DNA of 64,000 bases from Chrysoperla carnea (Eukaryota > Arthropoda > Insecta > Neuroptera > Chrysopidae): assembly GCF_905475395.1 (NCBI RefSeq), contig NC_058341.1, positions 64,859,501 to 64,923,500 on the forward strand. Direction: 5' to 3'. The notes beneath the pieces are model-generated. The model had not been told where the DNA came from. It was given only the letters and a program-made list of their open reading frames with translations, and searched no databases. How positions within the stretch are numbered: position 1 is the stretch's first letter; every line of letters begins with the position of its first letter. This document shows, piece by piece, positions 23,919-34,149 of this stretch. The position numbers and the translations under genes were made by a program.

Positions 23919-24506
23919 TTAAATGCGCAAGTTAAACTCAGTGATAGCCCATTTGATCTTTTCTTTATCGATCAGTGCTTGGGCGAAGTTATGCGAATTA
24001 GCTGCAGCCTCTAAGCCATCATATTCCCGCTGCTCTTGGCCAGGGAAATGGTGATTGACCAGAAGCTCCAGAGTGCCCAAGCTTTATTCCGTCCATTGGC
24101 CAGTTATAGGGTCTTCCAGATGTCCTGGTGCCACTGGACTTGAAGATAGAATTTTTCTTAGTGGGCTCTCCTCCCAGGTTGCCTCTAATTTCTCGCAGAA
24201 GTCTGCCCAAGAGGTCCTTTTTGCAAGCCTTAATGCTTTTTTGAAGGTGTTCAAGCTGGCTTTATAGGCGTTCCACTGATTGGTTCTTTTGGCCAGATTA
24301 AATAAGCGTCGACAATTTTTCCTAAGGATACCAATTTCGGGAGACCACCATAGAGGTTTCGATTTCTCCTTGATTATTCTTGTTGGACATGATGCTCTAA
24401 TAGCTTCATTGCATGCCGTAGTGAGGGTTTCCACTAATTGGTCTAGCTCTTCCTTAGGGACCGGAACCCTTACTGGCAGTAAATTTTGAAAAGTATCAAC
24501 GTACAT
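23919..24506 (-). pseudogene. jockey-type non-LTR retrotransposon fragment
   Basis: The minus strand encodes the linker between endonuclease and reverse transcriptase of a jockey-clade LINE. Visible marks are PLWWSPEIGILRKNCRRLFN, then KRTSWADFCEKLEATWEESP, then LLVNHHFPG and KIKWAITEF. A single in-frame TAA at 24084-24086 splits the frame; the sequence resumes in the same frame after it. Both the upstream endonuclease and the reverse transcriptase core are absent, so this is an internal scrap. It abuts a family A repeat at about 24520. Confidence 0.75.
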
Positions 24507-24519
24507 TTCCCAGTCTGTC

Positions 24520-25330
24520 TTACGTCTGTGTCTTTATCGTTAAATAACTCAAAAAATAATAAACTTACAAAAAAATCAAGAGTGCAAAAATTTAGCTCTT
24601 TTTCTGCAAAATATTTTACCTTTTAGACTTTATTTTGGAATATTTTTCATCTTATTTAACGATAAAGACATTTATTGTTACTTTTTTCGATTAATTTTTT
24701 TCTTTTAAGTTGCAGTATTTAAAAAAATATATATCCGAAATTGCTAGAAATTTTTGAACATGTTGCCAGCACCTAAATAAAGTAAATTGAAAAGCGGCAA
24801 GCATTAATTTTAGTCGGTGTGGTAAATTCATCAGTCTTTGTGCTGAATATAACATAAAAAGAAAGGTACGAAAAACTTTGTTTTCATTATAACTTCATCA
24901 ATTTTCATGCAAATGCCTTGAAACTTTTTCCATTTTCATGGTTTTTTATAGTACTTTAAAAAGAGTATCATCTACTTTCTTCAAAAACTTCAAATTTTTC
25001 AGTATTTCACATTAAATACTCCGAATTTCAATCGCCAATAACTCGGAAAATATTGACTTTTCGAAATATATATAAATAACTTTTTTTGCTAAGAAATTCA
25101 TCCTTCTATCTATTCCCGTAATTATTTTTAACGTAAACTTTTCCAACCCCAAGAAGGGGTGGCCCCCACCCTCTGGACAAGAACGCAGAAATTTTTGTTT
25201 TTAACTTCTTTAATTAAGCATTAAACAATGCAGTCGAACAGTTTTTACTCAGATTCCGATTACAGTTTTTAGAAAGATTCATTGACTATCCCTAGATTCC
25301 GAGCTTTTAACATATTTATACCTTACGGAT
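24520..25330. repeat. family A repeat copy
   Basis: Shares long stretches with 8930-9610, including 'taaataactcaaaaaata', 'gaaaagcggcaagcatt' and 'cttttccaaccccaagaagg'-type sequence. It begins directly at the edge of the LINE fragment. Confidence 0.6.
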
Positions 25331-25849
25331 CTCTGTTAAACTAGACTGCTTATAACTTCAATTGCTTATAAGTAACGGATAAATAATAATCGATTATAAG
25401 TAATCGGGGTCGGGTCTTTGTTCAAAAAACGTATTTTTAAATTATCTTCAATTTCCTATTTAATGCTATCAGCGAAAATCAATAGTTTTCCCCAAAAAAA
25501 ATCGATAGTTTTCCCAAAAATGTTTTCAAAGTTTTTCAAAAACTCCCAAAAAAGATCGTTCAAGGTCAAATTTTTGTGCAATTTTTTTGGATTTTTTTTT
25601 TTTGGATAACATTAAGACCTCATCCGCCATGGCCGTAAAGTGTGTAGGTACCCCAAAAAAGCTAATCCGGTTTTTTGGCTGATAGGGAGACTGGCCTATA
25701 GCGTGGTACCCTGTTTTTGACAGACAGTTTTTTTGTTGTTGCTATTTTTGAGTTTTTATTTTTACATTATTTTGTAACAAAGAGGTTATATATAACATGT
25801 TATTCTATATGTTTTGTAATTATTACAGTAATTTTATACATACGGTAGG

Positions 25850-26250
25850 CATCAAATCCGGTAGTTCTGATTTTTTGCATACTTGTTTATGATGTTATTC
25901 CGGTTTGTTAATCCAAGTTTGTGACCTCCAGCGCCGAACGCAACTTTGCCAAAAATAGAAAAATCCGTGAAAATTTCGGATTTTGGCTATTATAACCCTA
26001 AAGGGCTAGTTTTTTTATCAAACCTTTTCAGAACGTTTTTAAAGTAGACTAAGTTTGCTTTAATATGCGCTGAAAATGTAGACAAAATACTTTCCGAGAT
26101 AACGCCTTTCAAAATTTATCGACGTAAGTTTATACATCAGAGCTAACGTAAAATACGGTAGTTCTGATTTTTGCAGACTTGTTTATGATATTGTCCTAAT
26201 GAATAATCCAAGCTTGTGACCTCGAACGACGAACGCAACTTTGTCGACAA
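25850..26250. repeat. two diverged direct repeats about 300 bp apart
   Basis: The block 'cggtagttctgatttttgca' through 'gaacgcaactttg' occurs at about 25860-25955 and again at about 26155-26245. Spacer sequence includes 'ttatcgacgtaag'. No coding content. Confidence 0.5.
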
Positions 26251-27228
26251 ACAAAAAACTCGAGTCTTTATCAAATATTGATATGAAGCCTAATTTACGA
26301 GATAATTATCCTACTCGTATTATAATGAATTAATAAAAAATACATTCCTCAAAATCAAATTCATCCAATAAAACACTACTTAAACAGAGGATGTGTTTTA
26401 TTATTATAGTGTGGGAGAGTGATCTAAATGCAAAATTATTATAAAAAAAACTATTTGGCTACTTATGTTATTATAAAAACTAATCCATAAAAACCAAGTA
26501 TTATTACACTCCCTCTCTTGGTAAATTAAGTGTTGTACGCAACCTATCGTGCGAATATCACATACCTTAACCATGTATTTGTTTAAAACGGACCAAAGCC
26601 CGTTTTATCATACAGAGAAACCACATTAAGTATATTGTGTTGATGTTGTAAAAACGCGCTAGTATATTATATTGTATATAGCTCCGTATAGTTAGCAGGT
26701 AAAATTGTTATTTTTCAAACTATTTCCATTCATTTGGGAATCGTTTGGGAGGATTTGGGAATATAATTTTAGAATTTGGGAATTATTAGTTTTCCTGTAA
26801 TTAATGATTCTTTTTTCAGCGTATAGTTAGCAGGTAGGAAATGAAATCCACTTAATTTTTATGTTATTCGAAAAGGAAATCATTTGGGAATTACGATAAA
26901 CACGGTTTCAGAGTTTGGGAATGTATAATTAATTAATTACACCTATTTTTTAGTTAATTGATAGGTTATGTTAATTAACCGTACATTACTTGTTATATAG
27001 AAGTATGGCGCCAATATTCAAATATTACTGAATAATTTATTTTATAATTTATGTAAATGTTAAGTTTTATTTTGCCTTAAAACTGTTCTTATTCAATTGG
27101 AAATCGTTTGGGAAGATTTAGGAATATAATTTTATTATTTAGGACTGATTAGTTTTCATTTAATTAATTAGTTCTTCAAAGCGTATACTTAGAAGGTAAA
27201 AAAATAAATTTTCTCCATTTTTACGTTA

Positions 27229-27685
27229 TCTTATATATATAGGAGACTTTCTATAGATATAGATAGTCACTCATCACGATATCTCTGGAACTATAAGACC
27301 TAGAGACTTGAAATTTGGGAAGAATATTCCTTTTGCCAAGTAGAGGTCAGCTAAGAACGGATTTTACGAAATTCCACCCACAAGGGGGGTTGCGGGGGTG
27401 TTCATGAATAAAAAATTCATATTTTTCAATTATGGATTTTAATAGTTCAAAACTTGGTCAGAATGTTTTAAATTACATTTAGAAATTTTTTTAACCTTCG
27501 GAGGGTAGAAAGGTGTAGCGTGAAAGTGGGAAGGAAATATCGAATATTTACAAATATACCTAAGTGGGGTATCAAATAAAAGAGCATGACGTGTACATTA
27601 CAAAACTGTTATCCAACGCAAGGAAATGTGGAGGGAGGGGTGCAAGTGGAGATGTTGCCCAGCAAAGCGGGCGGGTAACAGCTAG
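27229..27685 (+). mobile_element. non-autonomous Helitron, copy 1
   Basis: Starts with TC (27229), ends with CTAG (27682-27685), and has a GCCC/GGGC hairpin at 27657-27672 some 9 nt before the end. It has no terminal inverted repeats and makes no target duplication. The host site is split between A and T ('acgtta' / 'tttgataa'). All are Helitron hallmarks. At 457 bp it has no Rep/helicase. It is followed head-to-tail by a second copy. Confidence 0.8.
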
Positions 27686-27686
27686 T

Positions 27687-28169
27687 TCTATATATATATA
27701 GGAGACTTTCTATAGATATAGATAGTCACTCATCACGATATCTCTGGAACTATAAGACCTAGAGACTTGAAATTTGGCAGGAACATTCCTTTTGCCAAGT
27801 AGAGGTCAGCTAAGAACGGATTTTACGAAATTCCATCCACAAGGGGGGTTGCGGGGGTGTTCATGAATAAAAAATTTATATTTTTAAATTATGGCTTTTA
27901 ATAGTTCAAAACTTGGTCAGAATGTTTTAAATTACATTTAGAAATTTTTTTAACCTTCGGAGGGTAGAAAGGTGTAGCGAGAAAGTGGGAAGGAAATATC
28001 GAATATTTACAAATATACCTAAGTGGGGTATCAAATAAAAGAGCATGACGTGTACATTACAAAAATGTTATCCAACGCGAGGAAATGTGGAGGGAGGGGT
28101 GCAAGTGGGAATGTTGCCCAGCAAAGCGGGTATATTTTACGCCACGCAAAGCGGGCGGGTAACAGCTAG
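27687..28169 (+). mobile_element. non-autonomous Helitron, copy 2 (tandem)
   Basis: Nearly the same sequence as copy 1, starting TC at 27687 and ending CTAG at 28166-28169. Near its 3' end it has about 26 extra bases between two copies of 'gcaaagcggg', so the terminal hairpin region is partly duplicated. The two copies are separated by one T. Confidence 0.8.
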
Positions 28170-29071
28170 TTTGATAATAATTTAGATGGACACTAATCTA
28201 ATTAATTTGGGAATCACATTAAACACGGTTTCATCATTTGGGATACTAAAATTATTTAATTAATTACATTTATTTTTTAGTTGATTTTTTGTGGTTATAT
28301 TAATGGCGGCAATATTCAAATGTTACTTCATTGACAATAATTTTGTTTTTTTAATTTATGTAAATGTTAAGTTTTATTTTTCATTAAAACAATTCTTATT
28401 CAATTGGGAATCGCTTGGGAAGATTTAGGAACATAATTTTATTATTTAGGACTGATTAGTTTTCATGTAATTAATTAGTTTTTCAAAGCGTATACTTAGA
28501 AGGTAAAAAAATTAAATTTTCGCCATTTTTACGTTATTTGATAATAGTTTACATGGAGACTAATCTAATTAATTTGGGAATCACATTAAACACGATTTCA
28601 TCATTTGGGACACTAAAATTATTTAATTAATTACATTTATTTTTTAGTTGATTTTTTGTGGTTATATAATTAATGGCGGCAATATTCAAATGTTATATTA
28701 ATGGCGGCAATATTCAAACAATCAAACTAATTAATTACATTAAAACTAATCAGTCCTAAATAATAAAATTATATTCCTAAATCTTCCCAAACGATTCCCA
28801 ATTGAATAAGAACAGTTTTAAGGGAAAGTAAAACTTAACATTTACATAAATTAAAAAAACAAAATTATTGTCAATGAAGTAACATTTGAATATTGCCGCC
28901 ATTAATATAACCACAAAAAAATCAACTAAAAAATAAATGTAATTAATAAATTAATTATACTTTCCCAAATGATGAAACCGTGATTAATATGATTCCCAAA
29001 TTAATTAGATTAGTCTCCATGTAAATTATTATCAAATAACATCAATGTTCAGTTAGTTTATTTCCTTCTCA

Positions 29072-29263
29072 TAATTGCCCCACATATTTTAGTAGTCTCC
29101 GGTAAACCACCCTTTTTATATGTCCCCATAAATAACTATTCAATGGATTTAAATCAGTAGAACGTGGTGGCCAATTTACGAGGGTATCGCAATTATGGAA
29201 ACGAATCAAAGACGTTCGACATATTTTTTTTAATTTCATTTCTTTCATTGGTGGAAAACACAT
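29072..29263 (-). pseudogene. Tc1/mariner-like transposase fragment
   Basis: The minus strand reads NWPPRSTDLNPLNSYLWGH followed by VVYRRLLKYVGQ. This matches the 17887-18135 remnant and the C-terminal catalytic region of IS630/Tc1/mariner-type transposases. Upstream residues (RTSLIRFHNCDTLV) are in frame, but the rest of the enzyme is missing. A truncated, inactive piece. Confidence 0.6.
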
Positions 29264-29815
29264 GTAAGGAAAAGAAAAACTTGTGTCTTAATTCACATTT
29301 ATGTTTGTAAAGGGGGATAAAATTGGATGAAAAAATTTTTTATTTTAAATAAAGATTTCTTTAACTAAAGTAACAATATTTATTTGAATAAATAACTGTA
29401 AATATAAAAATTATAATATTAATTATTCTAAAATAAACGAAATTATGAACCAAGGCGAAAAATAATTAGATATGTAAAGCACTTCACACGTTACGGCCTG
29501 CAAAATTGAAGAAAATTACAAAGAACTATGAAAAAACAGATATCGAACGACGTACAGTTTTAATTACTTCAGTGGCACTTGTTAGGGTTGCCAACTCTCC
29601 GGTTTTCGAAGAATAATATTCAAATTTTTACCATTTTAATAAGAAAAAGAAAAAAATAATTCGATTTTTAAATATAAACCCAACTTCATGTTAAAGAAAC
29701 TATTTTAAAAAGAGGATTTAAAAAATTTATTTTTAGTTTTCTTTTAGTGGCAAGGATGCACGCAGGCTGAATTTCGCATCCCAGCGTCTAATTTGATTAA
29801 GACAGCCTTATTTAG

Positions 29816-30139
29816 TATACAGAATGTTCTATTTACATCTAGGCATACAAATATCACGAGTATGACAGAGTACATGCGTTAAGCAATGCACCTAAGTAAG
29901 AGGTATTATAGGTGTTATATGAAATTTCAAAAGTGACTTGTATCGTGGCTTGATCTGATGTAGTTCATCTATTCAACTAAGAAACTCCCACTCTACAAGC
30001 GTCTTAAAACTATCTCAACGCATATCGATGCTTCAACACATTTACATAATACCTCTCACTTAGATGCATTGCTTAGCGCATGTATTCTGATATACTCGTG
30101 ATATTTATATGCCTAGATGTAAATCGAACATTCTGTATA
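29816..30139. mobile_element. 324-bp fold-back MITE
   Basis: The left arm 'tatacagaatgttctattta' continues to 'atcacgagtat' and is mirrored by 'atactcgtgatattta' to 'aacattctgtata'. Inner parts ('gcgttaagcaatgcac') are mirrored as well. It lies just downstream of the minus-strand zinc-finger gene. Confidence 0.65.
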
Positions 30140-30152
30140 ATTATTTCACTAT

Positions 30153-30305
30153 TTAAAATGATTCTATTTTTGAAAATGATTCTATCCCATTGAGTTTTCT
30201 TTTACGTACATTTTTTCTTTGTTTAAATGATTTCTTAAGAAAATCACATGGAAATGGCTTTTCTTTAATGTGGATTCATTTTCCATCATTGTGTAATCGT
30301 TTATG
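30153..30305 (-). pseudogene. severed 3' end of the zinc-finger gene
   Basis: Beyond the MITE the minus strand resumes with HKRLHNDGK, a stop, then IHIKEKPFPCDFLKKSF and a basic tail ending at TAA (30153-30155). HKRLH is exactly the missing histidine half of the finger interrupted at 30428. KEKPFPCD is a typical finger linker and start. This is therefore the original downstream coding sequence, now separated and carrying a nonsense codon. Confidence 0.7.
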
Positions 30306-30307
30306 TA

Positions 30308-30425
30308 CACTCACTGTCAGAAAAAGTGCCACAGTTAAAACATTCTAAGCGTACGCATCATATGTTATGTTATAATAGTAACACTTAGAATGTTTTAAAA
30401 CGAGCATTTTTTGTGACATTGAGTA
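30308..30425 (-). mobile_element. 118-bp MITE with TA target duplication, copy 2, inside a zinc-finger exon
   Basis: Same length and termini as 20396-20513 but in reverse orientation, flanked by TA (30306-30307 and 30426-30427). The duplicated TA lies in the GTA valine codon of the final finger. The element contributes 26 residues and the stop codon of the present reading frame. Confidence 0.85.
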
Positions 30426-31787
30426 TACATATAAATAACTTTTGTGTCTAAATGATTTTTCACAAATATCACAGGAAAATGGTTTTTCTCCAGTATGAGT
30501 CCGTTTGTGTAAAGTTAAGCCACTTTGTTGATTAAATGTCTTATCACAAATTTCACAAGAAAATGGTTTTTCACCACTATGAATTCGTGTATGTGCAATT
30601 AAATTATTTTTATGTCGAAATGTTTTTTCACAAATTTCACATGAAAATGGTTTTTCTCCAGAATGGATTCGTTTATGTACAATTAAAGAGCTTAACTGAG
30701 AAAATGTTTTATCACAAAAGTTGCATGGATATGGTTTTTCTCCAGAATGAGTTCGTTTATGTGAAATTAAACTACTAGGATTAGAAAACTTTTTATCACA
30801 AATGTCACACCGAAATAGTTTTTCTCCGCTATGAATTCGTTTATGATCAACTAAACTGCTTCCATAAACAAATGTTTTATTATAAATATCACACGAAAAT
30901 GGTTTTTCTCTAGGGTGTGTTCGTTTATGGATAATTAAACTGCCTTGCTGCGAAAATGTTTTTCCACAAATTTTACAAAAAAATGGTTTTTCTCCAGAGT
31001 GAATGCGTTTATGCTCAGATAAACACCTTCGAATTTTAAATTTTCTCTCACAAATATCACAAGAAAATGGTTTTTCATCGGAGTGAGTTCTTTTATGGAA
31101 ATTTAAAGTGCTTTGTTGAGTAAAAGTTTTATTACAAATATTACAGGAAAATGGTTTTTCTCTAGAATGAGTTCGTTTATGATCAACTAAATACCTTCGA
31201 ATACTAAATCTCCTTTCACAAATATCACATGAATATGGTTTTTCTCCAGAGTGAATTCGTTTGTGCTTCATTAAATTATATTTTCTAGTAATTGTTTTAT
31301 CACAAACTTCACATGTTAAAGAATTTTTCCCAAACTTTGTCTTTTTAAGTTGTTTATGATAGCTTAAAGTCCTTTTATTACTAAATCTATTCCCAAAACT
31401 ATCACATGAAAATGTCTTTTCTTCTGCGATAACTTGTTGTGATTCTAAAACACTTACATCGAATATTTCGTCTTTTATAATAAATTCTGTATTTAATTTG
31501 TTTTCACAATTAATTGTAGACAAATTTCCTTGCTTCACATAAATTATTTCAGGATTCACACTAACTTTGCTGTCTTCTAATATTTCATTTTTAATTCGTC
31601 CTTGTTCGATTGTAACACCGTCTTCTTGAATTTCATTTTTAATTTTTCCATCTTCTATTTTAACATCTTCATATAATATTTCTTCTTTAACATCCACTAA
31701 TTCTGTATTTACTTGTTTTTCAACTTTTATATTTTCTTTGTTGACAAATAAATGCTTATTTACATCATTAAATGAATTGTTTGCCAT
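30345..31787 (-). CDS. C2H2 zinc-finger protein with MITE-derived C-terminus
   Basis: 480 residues. Residues 1-125 form an acidic/basic leader with repeated units (KIKNEI..., RIKNEIL..., VKEEILYEDVKIED). Next comes a degenerate finger (FSCDSFGNRF, second Cys lost), then ten C2H2 units with TGEKP-type linkers. In the sixth unit the second cysteine is Tyr (CDIYNK). The eleventh finger starts (FSCDICEKSFRHKSYLYV) but loses its histidines because a MITE enters there; the last 26 residues and the stop come from the MITE. The protein is probably a nuclear DNA-binding factor with unknown target. Start: ATG at 31787 reading MANNSFNDVNK. It is divergent from the zinc-finger gene at 32767. The paralogous fingers look freshly duplicated. 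Confidence 0.85.
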   Translation of the reverse strand: MANNSFNDVNKHLFVNKENIKVEKQVNTELVDVKEEILYEDVKIEDGKIKNEIQEDGVTIEQGRIKNEILEDSKVSVNPEIIYVKQGNLSTINCENKLNTEFIIKDEIFDVSVLESQQVIAEEKTFSCDSFGNRFSNKRTLSYHKQLKKTKFGKNSLTCEVCDKTITRKYNLMKHKRIHSGEKPYSCDICERRFSIRRYLVDHKRTHSREKPFSCNICNKTFTQQSTLNFHKRTHSDEKPFSCDICERKFKIRRCLSEHKRIHSGEKPFFCKICGKTFSQQGSLIIHKRTHPREKPFSCDIYNKTFVYGSSLVDHKRIHSGEKLFRCDICDKKFSNPSSLISHKRTHSGEKPYPCNFCDKTFSQLSSLIVHKRIHSGEKPFSCEICEKTFRHKNNLIAHTRIHSGEKPFSCEICDKTFNQQSGLTLHKRTHTGEKPFSCDICEKSFRHKSYLYVYSMSQKMLVLKHSKCYYYNITYDAYA

Positions 31788-32766
31788 TTTCTTTCCAATT
31801 TAATTAATTATTAATTTATAAAGCAGTAAAAACGGTCCTAGTAAAAAAGCACCAACTTTGACGTTTATAATTATTATGTGTACCATGAACTTTTGGCCGA
31901 ACCGCCCATGTGCTTGTGAACCGAGAATATATCGTAAGACAGAAGCGAAAGTCAATGCTAATTTTTATTGCCGGTCATTTAATGCCATCTCTGAAGATCA
32001 ACGCAAACTAAATTAGTATAATCGTCAAAATACATCTCATTATTATCTTATATAATAAGGTTCCTATCTTGAATAGTAAGCTTATTGTCTTGCATACAAA
32101 TGGTATTTATTCTATATGCATCAACATTAGAAAACTTATAATCTTTAATATTATAAGTTTTTTAATGTCATGCAAATAGGATGAATACCATTTTCATACA
32201 AGCGATCGTTCTCCTTCTTTATAATCTTCATGAGCGCGTCTGTCCCTGAAAATTTGTAGAATTTATAGTTCATTTTTCAGCCACCAGCCGCGCTGTCATC
32301 AAGAAGTAGTATCTGCGAAGTTAGCTGTTTATGAGTACAAGTAGATGAAGTTAGTTGCATAATGTACAAATTGCTATATCATTTCAAATTAGCGCACAAC
32401 AGCCCGCTTTTATTGATACTAGTTAGCGGTCGCAGCGCCTCACTTATTTTATCCATATTTTGGGGATAATATTTTCCATAGCGATTGTTCTCCTTCTTAT
32501 AACCTTCATGGACGCACTAATGCTTTAACACGTAGCGATCGTTCTCCTTCTTTATAACCTTCATGTTTAAGATCTTTATAACCTTCATGATCATAAATTA
32601 ACACCAAAGACTATTAACACATGGTAAGCATGAAACGCCTATTCGTCAAAAAAATCTTCCAACTTTTAACATAAATTAAACTTTTTTTTGAAAATAAAAA
32701 ACAATTTTTTGATAAAATACAGTTTAAAAAAATTTACATAATTTTACAGAAATCGAAATTTAAAAA
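31788..32766. promoter_or_regulatory. divergent promoter region of two zinc-finger genes
   Basis: 979 bp lie between the two ATGs. The sequence contains three near-copies of 'gcgatcgttctccttctt' (about 32203, 32479 and 32536), two followed by 'ataaccttcatg'-like sequence. An acceptor-like 'aattttacag' stands just before the plus-strand ATG, so a 5'UTR intron is possible. Core promoter elements were not identified. Confidence 0.35.
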
Positions 32767-34068
32767 ATGGAAAATATTGCTAAGAAATCGTTTTTAATTA
32801 AAGATATACAAATTAAAATTGAAAAATTAAACACAGAATTAATTATAGATGATGAAAATATAAAAACAGAACTAGATGCAGATTTTACAGTGAAAAATGA
32901 AGAATTCGAAGAGAGTGATTCAGATAAAGAAGAACCGGTTCGTACGACAAAAAGACGTTTCTCGTGTGATAATTGTGATAAAATTTACACCACTAAATAC
33001 AGTTTATTAAGACATCAGAGATGTCATACTGGAGAAATTATTGAAAAAATCCCATGTAATATTTGTAAGAAATTATTCAGCACTAAAAGCGTTATGTACC
33101 AACACAAAAGAATTCATACAGGGAAAAAACCGTTTTCTTGTGACGTTTGTGAGAAAAAATTTATAGATAAATCACATTTAGTTCTACATAAACGAACTCA
33201 CACCGGAGAGAGGCCATATTCTTGTGATATTTGTGACAGATTATTTGTGAGAAAAGGTGATTTAGATGCTCATCAAATAGTTCATACTGGAGAAAAGACA
33301 TTTTCTTGTGATGTTTGTGGAAAACTATTTGGTCGCAGTTGTAGTTTATCTCAACATAAAGCAACGCATTCAAAAGTTTTTCGATTTTCATGTGATGTTT
33401 GTAATAAAAAATTCATTCATCAAAAAAGTTATAATCTACATAAATCAATTCATATTCATGGAAAAATTATTGTATCTTGTGATGTTTGTGGTAAAAAAAT
33501 AGTGGAAAAATATCTGGCTAAACATAAAAAAATACATCTTGAAGAAAAACCTTTTGCATGTAATATTTGTGATAAAAAATATGTAGACAAAATACCATTG
33601 CTTGAACATGTAAGATCAGTGCATACTAAAGAAAAACCTTTTAAATGCGATGTTTGCGAGAAATACTTCTCAATGAAACGCAATATGCTACAACATAAAC
33701 TCGTACATATTTCAAAACAGTATGCATGTGATGAATGTGATAGAAAATTTACCCAACGGGGTCATTTGGCAAAACATCGAGTAATCCATACTGGAGAAAA
33801 ACTTTTTCCATGTAATTTTTGTGATTATAAATTTAGCTTGCGACAGAATTTAATTCGACATTTAAAACCTTTCTCATGTAATATTTGTGACGAAAAATTT
33901 AATTGTCGAATGAGTTATTTGAAACATAAAAAAACGCATAAACCAAAAAAGTCGTCTTCAGGTAACGACATTTCTGAGAATTTTGACGAACAAATATCTG
34001 ATGATTCTGACAAAAAAATCTCTAACAAATATAATTTAAGACAATCTCATTTGAACAATGCGGAGTAA
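32767..34068 (+). CDS. C2H2 zinc-finger protein, 12 fingers
   Basis: 433 residues. The first 65 are an acidic leader (MENIAKKSFLIKDI..., then ESDSDKEEP). Twelve C2H2 units follow, e.g. FSCDVCEKKFIDKSHL and YSCDICDRLFVRKGDL with HTGE(K/R) linkers. Finger 7 is short (CDVCGKKIVEKYLAKH). Finger 11 (CNFCDYKFSLRQNLIRH) lacks the second histidine and linker and runs straight into LKPFSC, as if about seven residues were deleted in frame. The tail is charged (ENFDEQISDDSDKK). A nuclear sequence-specific regulator is inferred; no KRAB, ZAD or BTB domain is seen. It is head-to-head with the minus-strand paralogue. The frame is intact. Confidence 0.9.
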   Translation: MENIAKKSFLIKDIQIKIEKLNTELIIDDENIKTELDADFTVKNEEFEESDSDKEEPVRTTKRRFSCDNCDKIYTTKYSLLRHQRCHTGEIIEKIPCNICKKLFSTKSVMYQHKRIHTGKKPFSCDVCEKKFIDKSHLVLHKRTHTGERPYSCDICDRLFVRKGDLDAHQIVHTGEKTFSCDVCGKLFGRSCSLSQHKATHSKVFRFSCDVCNKKFIHQKSYNLHKSIHIHGKIIVSCDVCGKKIVEKYLAKHKKIHLEEKPFACNICDKKYVDKIPLLEHVRSVHTKEKPFKCDVCEKYFSMKRNMLQHKLVHISKQYACDECDRKFTQRGHLAKHRVIHTGEKLFPCNFCDYKFSLRQNLIRHLKPFSCNICDEKFNCRMSYLKHKKTHKPKKSSSGNDISENFDEQISDDSDKKISNKYNLRQSHLNNAE

Positions 34069-34076
34069 TAAATAAA
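34067..34076 (+). terminator. polyadenylation signals of the plus-strand zinc-finger gene
   Basis: AATAAA at 34067 overlaps the stop codon and repeats at 34071; a further AATAAA occurs near 34134, which is more likely to be used. Confidence 0.45.
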
Positions 34077-34149
34077 ACTTAACAATAAGATAAGTTCTAT
34101 AATTTTAAATATAAATCGGATGTAATTTTTATAAATAAAATTGTTCTGA

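Larger units (their letters stand above)
26683..29040. repeat. family C 'tttggga' repeat array, partly inverted, hit by Helitrons
   Basis: Recurrent phrases are 'gggaatcgtttggga', 'aggactgattagttttca', 'gcgtatacttagaaggtaa' and 'aatggcggcaatattcaaa'. The order is repeated directly at about 28330-28710 and then inverted at about 28730-29040. A shorter, uninterrupted copy in reverse lies at 35695-36413. The tandem Helitrons at 27229-28169 interrupt it. No transposase is visible. Confidence 0.65.

Noticed and set aside
30536..30778. 80-aa plus-strand frame
   Set aside because: It is an antisense shadow of the repeated zinc-finger units.
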